This document shows positions 8,881 to 16,772 of a DNA stretch of 31,292 nt, one piece after another. Every line of letters begins with the position of its first letter. Position 1 is the first letter of the stretch. The notes below the pieces were generated by a model, which saw only the letters and a list, made by a program, of their open reading frames with translations, searched no databases and was not told the DNA's origin. The translations under genes and the position numbers were made by a program. Source of the DNA: AWTP1-13 sp035550075 (GTDB taxonomy: Bacteria; Pseudomonadota; Alphaproteobacteria; Rhizobiales; Hyphomicrobiaceae); contig DASZQG010000026.1 in assembly GCA_035550075.1 (NCBI GenBank), forward strand, positions 1-31,292, written 5' to 3'.

Positions 8881-9074
8881 GCAGTTTGCTCTCTGACCCC
8901 GTGCCGTTGACGCCGCAAGCGGCTGCGCCTGTGCCCAGCCGTGCAAACGAACGTGTCCCGTCCCGAAGCATGTCGCGGGGAAACCACAGGTCAACGTTAA
9001 GACGGCGGCGCGGTTAATTTGCAGCGCGGTGCGCCTGGGCAGCCGGCGCGCCGCAGTGGGGGCCGTCTTTTGGC

Positions 9075-10175
9075 CTAGATCACGCGGCCCGTGGCCTCGT
9101 CGATCAGGTGCATGTTGTTGAGGTCGGCGGCCATGCGAAGCGCCGCGCCATCGCGCGCACCGGCATTGGGATTGACCCGCCCGCACACCTGGGTCCCGTT
9201 AAGCGGGAAATACACCAGCGTCTCCATCCCCATTGGCTCGGTGACGTCGAGGTTGGCCTCGAACGGTACGCGGCCGGGTTCCAGATGGGGGCCGGCCTCG
9301 GTCAGATGTTCCGGCCGCAGGCCCAGCAGAAGCTTGCCGTTGCGGGCATGGCCGCGGTAGCGGTCGGCGCGGGCGGCGGGAATGGGCAGCGTGAGCGCGT
9401 CGGTGAGGCGCAAGTTGAGCGCACCGCTGGTTTCCTCGATCCGGCAGGGGATGAAGTTCATCGCCGGGGAGCCGATGAAGCCCGCCACGAAGCGCGTCTT
9501 GGGTGCGTGATAGAGTTCCTGTGGCGTGCCGACCTGCTCGATCACGCCCTGGTTCATCACCACCACCCGGTCGGCCAGCGTCATGGCCTCGACCTGATCA
9601 TGGGTGACATAGACGGTGGTGGTGCGCACCTGCTGGTGCACCTTCTTGATCTCGGTGCGCATCTGCACGCGCAGCTTGGCATCGAGGTTCGAGAGCGGCT
9701 CGTCGAACAGGAACACCTTGGGGTTGCGCACGATGGCGCGACCCATGGCGACGCGCTGGCGCTGGCCGCCGGACAGCGCCTTCGGCTTGCGGTCCAGCAA
9801 CTCAGCGATGTCGAGGATGCGCGCGGCCTCGTCGACCCGCTGCTTGATCTCCTTCTTCGGGTAGCGCTTGAGCCGGAGCCCGAACGACATGTTCTGCGCC
9901 ACCGTCATGTGCGGGTAGAGCGCGTAGTTCTGAAACACCATGGCGATGTCCCGATCCTTCGGCGGCACGTCGTTGACGACGTCGCCGGCGATCGAAATCT
10001 CCCCGCTCGTGATGTCTTCCAGGCCTGCGATCATCCTCAGCGTGGTCGACTTTCCGCAGCCCGATGGTCCCACAAGCACGACGAACTCGTGGTCAGCGAT
10101 CTCGAGGTCGATGCCCCGCACGGCTTCGACATCGTCGTAGCGCTTGACGATCTTGCGAAGTTTGACTTCCGCCAT
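9075..10175 (-). CDS. ABC transporter ATP-binding protein, MalK/UgpC type
   Basis: 366 residues. Walker A is GPSGCGKST (36-44), the Q-loop is Gln82, the signature is LSGGQRQR (134-141), Walker B is VFLFDEP (154-160), and the H-loop is His192 in THDQVEAMTL. Residues after about 235 form the TOBE-type regulatory domain of the carbohydrate-uptake family 1 ATPases. It energises the importer whose permeases lie directly upstream (6-base gap). These ATPases can serve several sugar importers, so the substrate cannot be inferred from it. It is the last gene of the ABC operon; about 190 bases separate it from the dynamin gene. Confidence 0.93.
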   Translation of the reverse strand: MAEVKLRKIVKRYDDVEAVRGIDLEIADHEFVVLVGPSGCGKSTTLRMIAGLEDITSGEISIAGDVVNDVPPKDRDIAMVFQNYALYPHMTVAQNMSFGLRLKRYPKKEIKQRVDEAARILDIAELLDRKPKALSGGQRQRVAMGRAIVRNPKVFLFDEPLSNLDAKLRVQMRTEIKKVHQQVRTTTVYVTHDQVEAMTLADRVVVMNQGVIEQVGTPQELYHAPKTRFVAGFIGSPAMNFIPCRIEETSGALNLRLTDALTLPIPAARADRYRGHARNGKLLLGLRPEHLTEAGPHLEPGRVPFEANLDVTEPMGMETLVYFPLNGTQVCGRVNPNAGARDGAALRMAADLNNMHLIDEATGRVI

Positions 10176-10181
10176 CGGTTC

Positions 10182-11093
10182 TCAACCCTTGGTGGCGCCG
10201 GCGGTCAGGCCGGCAATGTAATAGTCCATCAGGAAGGCGTAGATGATGAGGGGCGGGGCAGCGCCGAGCAGCGCCCCCGTCATGATCTGCCCCCAATTGA
10301 ACACGTCGCCCTTGATCAGGGAGGTGATGATGCCGACCGGCAGCACGAGCTGCTCGGTCGAGGTGGTAAAGGCGAGCGGATACAGGAATTGTGCCCAGCT
10401 CACCGTGAAGGCGAATATGGTGGCGGCAATCAGCCCGGGCAACGCGACGGGGATGAAGATCTTGGTGAGCGTCTGCAGCCAGCCCGCACCGTCGATCAGG
10501 GCCGCCTCATCCAGCTCCTTGGGGATCGAGGCGAAGTAGCCGATCATGATCCAGGTGCAGAACGGCACGGTCAGCGTCGGATAGACAATGAGCAGCACGT
10601 ACCACTTGTTGATGAGCTGGATGCCGGTCCAGTCGTTGAACGTAACGAACATCTTGAAGAGCGGCAGGAACAGCAGCGTGTCCGGGATCAGGTAGGTGAG
10701 AAACACGCCGGTCGCCAGGGTGGCCGAGCCCCAGAAACGCATGCGCGATAACGCGAAGGCGGCCGGCACGCTGATCAGCATGGTGGTGACGACGACGATG
10801 ATCGAGACGATCACCGAATTGAGGAAGTAGACTTGGTAGTTATTGGAGAACAGCAGCTCGCGATAGTTGTCGAGCGTGGGATGGAAGACCCACCACGGAT
10901 TGGTTGCCGCCGAAATCTCGGCGCTGGTTTTCAGCGACGTGATCAGCATGTAGATCGGCGGCAACAGGAAGAAAACCACGAACAGGCACAGGAAAAAGTA
11001 GGACCAGCGCAGCGCCCATTTGCGATCGCGACTCATGCTGCGGTAGCGCGGGCGAGGTCCCGTGCGGGGGGAGGCGGCAGCCGCGACAGCCAT
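10182..11093 (-). CDS. Carbohydrate ABC transporter permease (MalG-like)
   Basis: 303 residues with six predicted transmembrane helices, starting with WSYFFLCLFVVFFLLPPIYM. The cytoplasmic EAA loop, which docks on the ATPase, reads LDEAALIDGAGWLQTL with the conserved Gly and downstream IPVALPG. This matches the MalG branch of binding-protein-dependent permeases. The ATG overlaps the upstream permease stop in a TAATG junction, so translation is probably coupled. A basic cytoplasmic N-terminus (Arg-rich, about 30 residues) precedes helix 1. Confidence 0.92.
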   Translation of the reverse strand: MAVAAAASPRTGPRPRYRSMSRDRKWALRWSYFFLCLFVVFFLLPPIYMLITSLKTSAEISAATNPWWVFHPTLDNYRELLFSNNYQVYFLNSVIVSIIVVVTTMLISVPAAFALSRMRFWGSATLATGVFLTYLIPDTLLFLPLFKMFVTFNDWTGIQLINKWYVLLIVYPTLTVPFCTWIMIGYFASIPKELDEAALIDGAGWLQTLTKIFIPVALPGLIAATIFAFTVSWAQFLYPLAFTTSTEQLVLPVGIITSLIKGDVFNWGQIMTGALLGAAPPLIIYAFLMDYYIAGLTAGATKG

Positions 11094-12028
11094 TACACTT
11101 CACTCCCACGCTTGGAGATGTCACGCAGGATGAAGATGGCGGCGATCGCCAGGATCGGCACCATGAACAGCGAAACGGCGGCGCCCTGCGGAATGTCGAT
11201 GCTCTGAATGCCGACGCGAAAGGCCCACGTGGCGAACACGTGCGTTTTGTCGATCGGCCCGCCGGCGGTCAGGATCTGGACGATGTCGAAGTTGGCGAAG
11301 GTCACGATCAGCGAGAACAGGGCCGTGATGGCGATGATGTTGCGCATCATCGGCAAGGTCACGTACCAGATGCGCTGCCACCAGTTGGCGCCGTCGATGG
11401 CGGCGGCCTCGTAGAGCTGCTCTGGCACCGACTTGAGGGCCGCCAGGTACATGATCATGAAGAACGGCGAGCCGATCCAGATGTTGACCAGGATGACCGA
11501 GAAGCGCGCCCAGTACGCGTCGCCGGTCCAATGGATGGGGCCGACATCGAACAAGCCCAATACCCAGTTGAAGGCGCTGTAGGAGGGATCGAACAGCCAG
11601 AGCCAGCACAGCGTGCTCATCGCCGGCGGGATCACCCAGGGCACGAGCAGCATGCCGCGCCATTTGCGCTGGCCCTTCGCCGGGATGTTGTGGACGAAGT
11701 GCGCGACGACAAAACCGATGATGGCTTTGAAGAAAACGGCCGTCAGCGCAAAGATGCAGGACTGCTGCACCACCATCCAGAATGTCTCGCGCCTGAACAG
11801 GAACTGGAAGTTTCCAAAACCGATGAACTTGGTCATGCCCTTGTTGAGCGTGGCCAGGTGAACCGCATAAAGCGCCGGATACACGACCAGCAGGGCGACG
11901 AGCAGGATCAGCGGCAGCGTCATGAAAAACGCGATGGTCGATTTGCGCTGCATGGTCTTGCGCAGGCTCGAACGCCGAACGGCTTTCGCTGCAACTTGAC
12001 CTTGTCCTGGCAGAACCGCGTCGACCAT
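11093..12028 (-). CDS. Carbohydrate ABC transporter permease (MalF-like)
   Basis: 311 residues, six predicted transmembrane helices, first helix around IAFFMTLPLILLVALLVVYP. The EAA loop is LYEAAAIDGANWWQRIWYV followed by TLPMMRN, the pattern of the MalF/UgpA branch. The start at 12028 is chosen over an in-frame upstream codon because GGAGG lies 5 bases before it. It pairs with the MalG-like permease, which starts on its stop codon. Position directly behind the binding-protein gene fits a standard importer operon. Confidence 0.92.
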   Translation of the reverse strand: MVDAVLPGQGQVAAKAVRRSSLRKTMQRKSTIAFFMTLPLILLVALLVVYPALYAVHLATLNKGMTKFIGFGNFQFLFRRETFWMVVQQSCIFALTAVFFKAIIGFVVAHFVHNIPAKGQRKWRGMLLVPWVIPPAMSTLCWLWLFDPSYSAFNWVLGLFDVGPIHWTGDAYWARFSVILVNIWIGSPFFMIMYLAALKSVPEQLYEAAAIDGANWWQRIWYVTLPMMRNIIAITALFSLIVTFANFDIVQILTAGGPIDKTHVFATWAFRVGIQSIDIPQGAAVSLFMVPILAIAAIFILRDISKRGSEV

Positions 12029-12113
12029 GGGGGCCTCCAACTCCTCCTCAGTGCATTGCGAGCTGCGGCGGCCGCGCACCGGCGAGGGTGCGGCCGCCGC
12101 GACATTTCGAAGG

Positions 12114-13454
12114 CTACGTGCGCAGGAAGCCTTCGCACTCCTGTTCGGCCCAGGCGAGCGTCTTCTCGAGCGGCTCGCCTTGCATGAAGCGTACGACCAT
12201 CTTGGTCTGGACCGCCTGGGTATAGATCTGGAAGGCGATCTTCGGCGGGGCCGGAGCGGCCGACACCGACAGGATCTGATGGTTGAACGGGTTCGGGTAG
12301 TGGAACAGCGTGCCCTTGGGCGGAGATTCCTCTGCCCAGGTCTTGAAGTCGGTCAGCTTCTCGAACGACGGCAGGTCGTAGCCGGCGCTCGCGGCGACCA
12401 TCTTCTCCGCGGCCGCGCGCGTGGAGAGCGCCCGCAGCAGGCTCTTGGCGGCCGGCTTGTTCTTGGAGAAGCCCCAGATCGCCCAGAAGTAGGGTAGGAA
12501 CGGCGCATAGCGGCCGTTCGGACCCGCGGGCGAGCCATGCGTCCAGCACTGCTCCGCAACCTTCGGCGCGTCGCGCTTGGCCACGGCCCAGGCGCTCGGC
12601 GGGTTGAGGATCATGGAGCCGTTGCCGGCCACCAGCCACTTGTTGTTGGATGCGTCGTCCCAGGCCGGCGCATCCGGTGGCAGGAAGGCGGCGAGCTTCT
12701 TGAGATATTCCATCGCCTGCCGCACCTTGTCGGACTTGACGGTCAGCTCGCCCTTCTCGTTGACGAGCATGGCGCCGAAGGCGTGGAAGAACATGCCGAC
12801 GCTGTCGACCGAGTCGGAGGTGCCGCCGAGCCCGATGCCGAACGGCTTGCCGCCCTTGTGGCAGGCCTCAGCCGCTTTCAGAAACGCGTCCAGGGTCCAT
12901 GCGTCGGCCTTGGGCGGCGACCCTGCCGGATACATCGCCTGCACGTCGATGCCGGCCAGCGATTTCATCAGGTCGATGCGCGAGCAGGGGCCCTTGATCT
13001 GGCTGCCGACAGTGGCGGGGACCGCGAGCCAGTGGCCGTTGGCGCGGCCTAGGTATTCCACGGTGGCGTTGACCTTGCCGTGCTCCTTGATGAGGTCGGT
13101 CATCACGTCATCGACCGGCTCCAGCAGCTCGGCGTAGCCCTGCGGAGACCAGGTCGGATGCGCAAAGATGTCGTGGCCGGCTTTTGCCTGCGCCTCGGCG
13201 GCAATCGTGATGAGATTCTTGCTGCCCGCCGACGGGATATAGTCGATCTGAACTTCCACCTTTTCCTTCGCCGCCCACTCCTCGACGACCGTCTTGGTGG
13301 CGATGTTGGCGCCTGGTACCCAGTGGTCCCAGAAGCCTATCGAAATCTTGCCCGCGGCATTGGCGGTGCGCACAAATGGCGCGGCAATCATGGTGGCGGA
13401 CGCCGCGGCCGTAGTGGCCATGAATTTGCGGCGTGACAGCTTATGCTTCCTCAT
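12114..13454 (-). CDS. Extracellular solute-binding protein, family 1, Tat-exported
   Basis: 446 residues. The N-terminus has a twin-arginine signal, SRRKFMATT (7-15), then a hydrophobic stretch and a likely cleavage site after TANA. The mature part resembles family 1 sugar-binding proteins (SBP_bac_1): an early GFWDHWVPG, a hinge region with PATVG, and a C-terminal PNPFNHQIL-containing part. It captures a substrate in the periplasm for the permease pair downstream. A strong AAGGAGG lies 6 bases before the ATG. No sugar-catabolic enzyme is adjacent, so the ligand is unknown; carbohydrate or glycerol-phosphate-type substrates are most likely from family and ATPase type. Confidence 0.92.
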   Translation of the reverse strand: MRKHKLSRRKFMATTAAASATMIAAPFVRTANAAGKISIGFWDHWVPGANIATKTVVEEWAAKEKVEVQIDYIPSAGSKNLITIAAEAQAKAGHDIFAHPTWSPQGYAELLEPVDDVMTDLIKEHGKVNATVEYLGRANGHWLAVPATVGSQIKGPCSRIDLMKSLAGIDVQAMYPAGSPPKADAWTLDAFLKAAEACHKGGKPFGIGLGGTSDSVDSVGMFFHAFGAMLVNEKGELTVKSDKVRQAMEYLKKLAAFLPPDAPAWDDASNNKWLVAGNGSMILNPPSAWAVAKRDAPKVAEQCWTHGSPAGPNGRYAPFLPYFWAIWGFSKNKPAAKSLLRALSTRAAAEKMVAASAGYDLPSFEKLTDFKTWAEESPPKGTLFHYPNPFNHQILSVSAAPAPPKIAFQIYTQAVQTKMVVRFMQGEPLEKTLAWAEQECEGFLRT

Positions 13455-13471
13455 TGATTTCCTCCTTGCTT

Positions 13472-13489
13472 CCAGGTTGGCGGACCTGG
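13472..13489 (-). promoter_or_regulatory. Inverted repeat just upstream of the binding-protein ribosome site
   Basis: CCAGGT and ACCTGG form a perfect 6-base inverted repeat around a 6-base spacer. It sits between the regulator stop and the Shine-Dalgarno of the solute-binding protein gene. As RNA it would make a small hairpin ending 4 bases before AAGGAGG. It could stabilise or insulate the transporter part of the mRNA, or be an operator half of unusual spacing. Confidence 0.45.
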
Positions 13490-13535
13490 CGTTGACTGAA
13501 CCTGTCGTTGTTGCTGCGTCTTGTCGGTCTGCTCC

Positions 13536-14351
13536 TTATTCCCCCACGGGCTGCGGCGATGAAACGGTGCGTGCGGCCGAACCGCGCCGGGCCGGCTTGC
13601 GCGAGGCGCTTGCGGCTTTCGGTTCGTGGAAGTCCCGGCAGAAGCGACGGTGCGATCGCTTCAGGTGCTCGTGCATGGCGGTGCGGGCGGCGGCAGGGTC
13701 GCGCGCGGCAATGGCGTCGCGGATGGCGACGTGTTCTTCGTGAGCGTACTTCCAGCTCCAGCCGTCGAGTGTGTGCCGCGCAAGGCGCTCGAAATAAGGG
13801 TTCATGCGAAGATCGAACAACTCGCCGACGAAGCGCACCAGCACGGCGTTGCGGAGGGTCTCCGCGATGGCGGTGTGAAGACGGCGGTCGATTGCCAGCG
13901 TCTGGTCGCCGCTCAACGATGGGCGCCTCGCTTCCGCCAGCACGCTGTCGATGCGGGCGACATCCTTGGCCGTTGCGCGCTGCGCCGCCTCCTCGGCCAC
14001 GGCGCTTTCAACCAGCGCCCGCGCGCGCAGGATCTCGAAGGCGCCCTCGATCGGCGCCGCGCCGGCGGCGATGGCAACCGGCCTCTGCTCCGTGACGTAG
14101 ATGCCGGAGCCGACGCGGATTCGCAGACGGCCCTCCACCTCCAGCGCGATCAGGGCTTCGCGCACGGTGGGCCGGGACACCTTCAGTTTGCTGGCAAGCT
14201 CGCGCTCGGTCGGCAGCCGGTCGCCCACGGCATATTCCCCGTCGTCGATCAGCTGGCGAAGCTGATCTGCGATCTGGCGGTAAAGGCGGCGGGGTTCGAT
14301 GGCGGCGAGTGGCAACAGCCGACCTCTTGGCGCGATTTCCTCCGGTAGCAT
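13536..14351 (-). CDS. GntR-family transcriptional regulator, FCD (FadR) subfamily
   Basis: 271 residues. The N-terminal winged helix-turn-helix spans about residues 22-90, with LPTERELASKLKVSRPTVRE and the wing GSGIYV. The C-terminal all-helical FCD ligand domain spans about 105-240 and keeps metal-site-type residues in DRRLHTAIAE and HEEHVAIRDAI. The last 25 residues are basic and low complexity. FCD regulators bind short palindromes and release them on an acid or sugar-acid effector. It is the first gene of the ABC operon and probably controls it and itself. Palindromes lie directly upstream. Confidence 0.9.
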   Translation of the reverse strand: MLPEEIAPRGRLLPLAAIEPRRLYRQIADQLRQLIDDGEYAVGDRLPTERELASKLKVSRPTVREALIALEVEGRLRIRVGSGIYVTEQRPVAIAAGAAPIEGAFEILRARALVESAVAEEAAQRATAKDVARIDSVLAEARRPSLSGDQTLAIDRRLHTAIAETLRNAVLVRFVGELFDLRMNPYFERLARHTLDGWSWKYAHEEHVAIRDAIAARDPAAARTAMHEHLKRSHRRFCRDFHEPKAASASRKPARRGSAARTVSSPQPVGE

Positions 14352-14370
14352 CCGACCTCTATGGGTCAGT

Positions 14371-14381
14371 TGGTCCGACCA
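14371..14381. promoter_or_regulatory. Probable GntR/FCD operator
   Basis: TGGTCCGACCA is a perfect palindrome with a one-base centre. It fits the TGGT-N3-ACCA pattern known for FadR/PdhR/LldR-type regulators. It lies about 20 bases upstream of the regulator start, within the spacer of a weak minus-strand promoter-like element (TTGTCA at 14384-14389). Autoregulation is the simplest reading. Confidence 0.6.
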
Positions 14382-14395
14382 TTTGACAATTGCGC

Positions 14396-14408
14396 GACAG
14401 GACCTGTC
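14396..14408. promoter_or_regulatory. Second palindrome in the divergent control region
   Basis: GACAGGACCTGTC is a perfect 6+1+6 palindrome centred 26 bases from the probable operator. It is next to the TTGACA-like sequence at 14383-14388. It may be a second regulator site or serve the divergent oxidoreductase gene. No match to a named consensus is claimed. Confidence 0.4.
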
Positions 14409-14556
14409 AAGGGATTGCTAAGCCGAGACGCCCCCGAAGAGCGGGTGTTCAATTGCGGCCCGTGGGAGGTGAGGGCTTGACGGAGTGCGCGGGGGCAGTC
14501 CTTGTCATGGTGCCTGCAGTGTCCACCACCCCACCAAACGCTGAAGCGAGGCGCCG

Positions 14557-15555
14557 ATGAGCAACCGGATGGTCAAACTTGCGCGCAGACCGAAGGGCAT
14601 GGTCGAGCGCGAGGATTTCTCGATCGAGAACGGGCCGGTGCCGGAGCCGGGGCCGGGCGAGTTCCGTGTGAAGATCAAATTCATCTCGCTCGATCCGGCC
14701 ATGCGCGGCTGGATGAACGACTCGCGCTCGTATGTGCCGCCGGTGCGGCTCGGCGACGTGATGCGCGGGTATGCGGCGGGGATCGTCGAGGCCTCGAACA
14801 ACCCAGCGTTCAAGGCGGGGGACGCGGTGACGGGTCTGTTTGGCGTGCAGACGTACGCCATCTCCAATGGCGACAACGTCACCAAGGTTGATGTCGCGCA
14901 GGTGCCGCTGGAGCGGTGGATCGGCGGGCTCGGCATGCCGGGATGCACGGCGTATTTCGGCCTGCTTGAGGTCGGCCAGCCCAAGCCCGGCGAGACTGTG
15001 GTGGTGTCTGCGGCGGCTGGTGCGGTCGGCTCGATCGTCGGACAGATCGCGAAGATCAAGGGGTGCCGCGCAATCGGCATCGCCGGTGGTCCCGACAAGT
15101 GCCGCTATGTCACCGACGAACTGGGCTTCGATGCCTGCGTGGACTACAAGGCGGGCAGGCTGGGGCCGGACCTCAGGGCCGCCTGCCCCAAGGGCATCGA
15201 CGTCTATTTCGAAAACGTCGGCGGCGATATACTCGATACCGTGCTGCTGCAGATGAACCTGTTCGGCCGCATCGCCGTGTGCGGTCTCATTTCCGGATAC
15301 AACGCGACCGAGGCGCCGCCGGGACCGAAGAACATTCGCGCCCTGCTGACCCAGAGGCTGCGCATGCAGGGGCTCATCGTGTTCGACTGGGCGAAACGGG
15401 CGGACGAAGCCATCTCCCAGCTTGGGACCTGGTACAAGGAGGGCAAGCTCAAGATCCGGGAAGACGTGCGCGAGGGTGGCATCGATGCCTTCCCCGACGT
15501 TTTGAACCTGCTATACACCGGCGGCAATTTCGGGAAGCTGGTGCTGAAGGTCTGA
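14557..15555 (+). CDS. NADP-dependent oxidoreductase, MDR superfamily (CurA/LTB4DH-like)
   Basis: 332 residues of the zinc-free medium-chain dehydrogenase/reductase group. Recognisable segments are SLDPAMRGWM near residue 47, MRGYAAGIVEASN, the nucleotide-binding loop AAAGAVGSIVGQIAK (about 152-166), and the C-terminal end NFGKLVLKV. Members reduce alpha,beta-unsaturated carbonyls (curcumin, 15-oxo-prostaglandin, alkenals) with NADPH, usually as detoxification. Catalytic zinc ligands are absent, as expected. GCGAGG precedes the ATG by about 5 bases. The histidine phosphatase begins 2 bases after its stop, so the two are almost certainly cotranscribed. Confidence 0.9.
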   Translation: MSNRMVKLARRPKGMVEREDFSIENGPVPEPGPGEFRVKIKFISLDPAMRGWMNDSRSYVPPVRLGDVMRGYAAGIVEASNNPAFKAGDAVTGLFGVQTYAISNGDNVTKVDVAQVPLERWIGGLGMPGCTAYFGLLEVGQPKPGETVVVSAAAGAVGSIVGQIAKIKGCRAIGIAGGPDKCRYVTDELGFDACVDYKAGRLGPDLRAACPKGIDVYFENVGGDILDTVLLQMNLFGRIAVCGLISGYNATEAPPGPKNIRALLTQRLRMQGLIVFDWAKRADEAISQLGTWYKEGKLKIREDVREGGIDAFPDVLNLLYTGGNFGKLVLKV

Positions 15556-15557
15556 CC

Positions 15558-16151
15558 ATGCTCAAGCCGGACGTGACGCTGTATTTCGTCCGGCATGGCG
15601 AGACCGACTGGAACCTGACGCAGCGCTATCAGGGCTGGCGCGACATTCCGCTCAACGCCACGGGCCGGGCGCAGGCGGCGCGCAACGGCCGCAGGCTTGC
15701 CGAGGTGATCGGCAAGGATGCGGCGATCTACGACTACCGGGCGAGCCCGCTGAAGCGCGCCCGGGAGACGATGGAAATCGTGCGCCGCGAGCTCGGGCTG
15801 GAGCCCGAGGACTACCGGGCGGACGACAGGCTGCTGGAGCTGCACTACGGCCATTGGGAAGGATTGCTCTGGAGCGAGCTGCCGACGCTCGACCCAGACG
15901 GCTTCGCGGCGCGCAAGCTGGATGCATGGGGCTGGCAGCCGCGCGGCGGCGAGAGCTATCGCATGCTATCGGAACGCGTTGCGCGCTGGGTTTCGGAGGT
16001 CGAGCGCAGCACGGTGGTGGCTGCGCACGGCGGCGTGAGCCGCGTGCTGCGCGGGCTGGTACTTGGACTGCCCGGCGTCGAAGTGCCGACGCTGCCCGTG
16101 CCCCAGGACAGGGTGCTGGTCGTGCGCGCATCCGGCATCGAGTGGCTGTGA
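15558..16151 (+). CDS. Histidine phosphatase family protein
   Basis: 197 residues. The phosphohistidine motif RHGETDWN is at 12-19, a second Arg lies in ASPLKRARETM, the Glu-containing ELHYGHWEG follows, and the second catalytic His is in VAAHGGVSR near residue 157. This is the cofactor-independent phosphoglycerate-mutase-like fold. Most short bacterial members are phosphatases of small metabolites, and the specific substrate is not visible. ATG 15558 is used because the open frame upstream is a shadow of the oxidoreductase gene. Confidence 0.9.
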   Translation: MLKPDVTLYFVRHGETDWNLTQRYQGWRDIPLNATGRAQAARNGRRLAEVIGKDAAIYDYRASPLKRARETMEIVRRELGLEPEDYRADDRLLELHYGHWEGLLWSELPTLDPDGFAARKLDAWGWQPRGGESYRMLSERVARWVSEVERSTVVAAHGGVSRVLRGLVLGLPGVEVPTLPVPQDRVLVVRASGIEWL

Positions 16152-16159
16152 AAAGCGAA

Positions 16160-16187
16160 GCGGCCGTCACTGGGTCGTGACGGCCGC
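16160..16187. terminator. Hairpin between convergent genes, probable bidirectional terminator
   Basis: An 11-base perfect stem (GCGGCCGTCAC and its complement) encloses the 6-base loop TGGGTC. It starts 8 bases after the phosphatase stop and lies about 30 bases beyond the end of the convergent small gene. There is no long T-run on the plus strand; the minus strand is followed by a short T-rich stretch. Confidence 0.6.
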
Positions 16188-16218
16188 AACGTCTCGCAGT
16201 TCAGACGGTTGTCAGAAA

Positions 16219-16482
16219 CTACTTGGCGATGCACTTGCCCTTCTTCCAGTACATGCCGACGCCGCAGCTGCCGGGGCCCTTACGCTTATGCTTCTTGGCC
16301 TTCTTCTTCGCGACCTTCTTCTTCGCGGCCTTCTTCATGGCCTTCTTTTTCTTGGCGACCGTCTGGCTCAGGTCATTGGTCTGGATCTGGCTGGACGACT
16401 TGAAGGTGGCGGCTTGCGACTGGATCGGCGCAAACGCAACCGCGACTGCCATCGCGAGAATGGCAGCAAACAGTGTCTTCAT
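16219..16482 (-). CDS. Small secreted lysine-rich protein
   Basis: 87 residues. The signal peptide MKTLFAAILAMAVAVAFA is followed by a likely cleavage site near SQA-ATF. The middle of the mature protein is dominated by Lys/Ala repeats (KKKKAMKKAAKKKVAKKKAK). The C-terminus is a short Gly/Cys module with two cysteines, CGVGMYWKKGKC, that could form a disulfide. I recall similar basic exported proteins in Hyphomicrobiales, but no function is established to my knowledge. The start at 16482 has AAGGA about 9 bases upstream; ATG 16488 is an alternative. Confidence 0.75.
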   Translation of the reverse strand: MKTLFAAILAMAVAVAFAPIQSQAATFKSSSQIQTNDLSQTVAKKKKAMKKAAKKKVAKKKAKKHKRKGPGSCGVGMYWKKGKCIAK

Positions 16483-16542
16483 GCGCATAGTTCCTTAGCT
16501 CCCGTTGAATTCCCGGCGCACAATACGTTTCGGCGCATGCAC

Positions 16543-16571
16543 GTCAGGTGAAACGAAAGCCGTTTCCTGAC
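16543..16571. promoter_or_regulatory. Imperfect hairpin in the divergent region before aroC
   Basis: GTCAG, a 2-base bulge and GAAACG pair with CGTTTC and CTGAC around the 5-base loop AAAGC: 11 pairs in total. It lies about 60 bases upstream of the lysine-rich protein start and 200 bases before aroC. It could be an operator or an RNA structure in the 5' leader of the small gene. Confidence 0.35.
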
Positions 16572-16615
16572 TTGGCGCGTGACGCGGGGGAAGAATAAGT
16601 TCAGTCCGACTTTAG

Positions 16616-16621
16616 TACAAT
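16616..16621 (+). promoter_or_regulatory. Possible -10 element for aroC
   Basis: TACAAT matches a sigma-70 -10 box well, but no good -35 box sits 16-18 bases upstream. It is about 150 bases before the aroC start, implying a leader that would include the two hairpins at 16683-16724. The assignment is tentative. Confidence 0.3.
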
Positions 16622-16682
16622 CGGGAGTACATCGGGCTTCGCACGATTTTTGCCGTCGGAGTTGCAGCTGGAACACGGAATA

Positions 16683-16724
16683 CCTGGGCGGTCCCAGGCA
16701 GGTCAAACTACGCTCCCTGGGAGC
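16683..16724 (+). promoter_or_regulatory. Two tandem stem-loops in the putative aroC leader
   Basis: The first is CCTGGG, loop CGGT, CCCAGG (16683-16698). The second is GCTCCC, T, GGGAGC (16712-16724), a perfect palindrome. Both lie 50-90 bases before the aroC start. The pair could be part of a leader, but no known riboswitch class is recognised. Confidence 0.35.
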
Positions 16725-16772
16725 CCGGGATGGGCTAAGACTATCTTTTCCCCCTGCCGTCATAATCGGATC

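Noticed and set aside
6367..8910. An 847-residue open frame on the plus strand opposite the dynamin-like gene.
   Set aside because: It is an antisense shadow produced by high GC; the minus strand carries the complete GTPase motifs.
8990..9020. Two TTAA sequences considered as a CtrA site before the dynamin gene.
   Set aside because: The spacing is 13 bases rather than the 7 required by the CtrA consensus.
14557..15555. A role for the MDR oxidoreductase as part of the ABC-importer catabolic pathway.
   Set aside because: It is divergent, and its family acts on unsaturated carbonyls; only the shared intergenic region links them.
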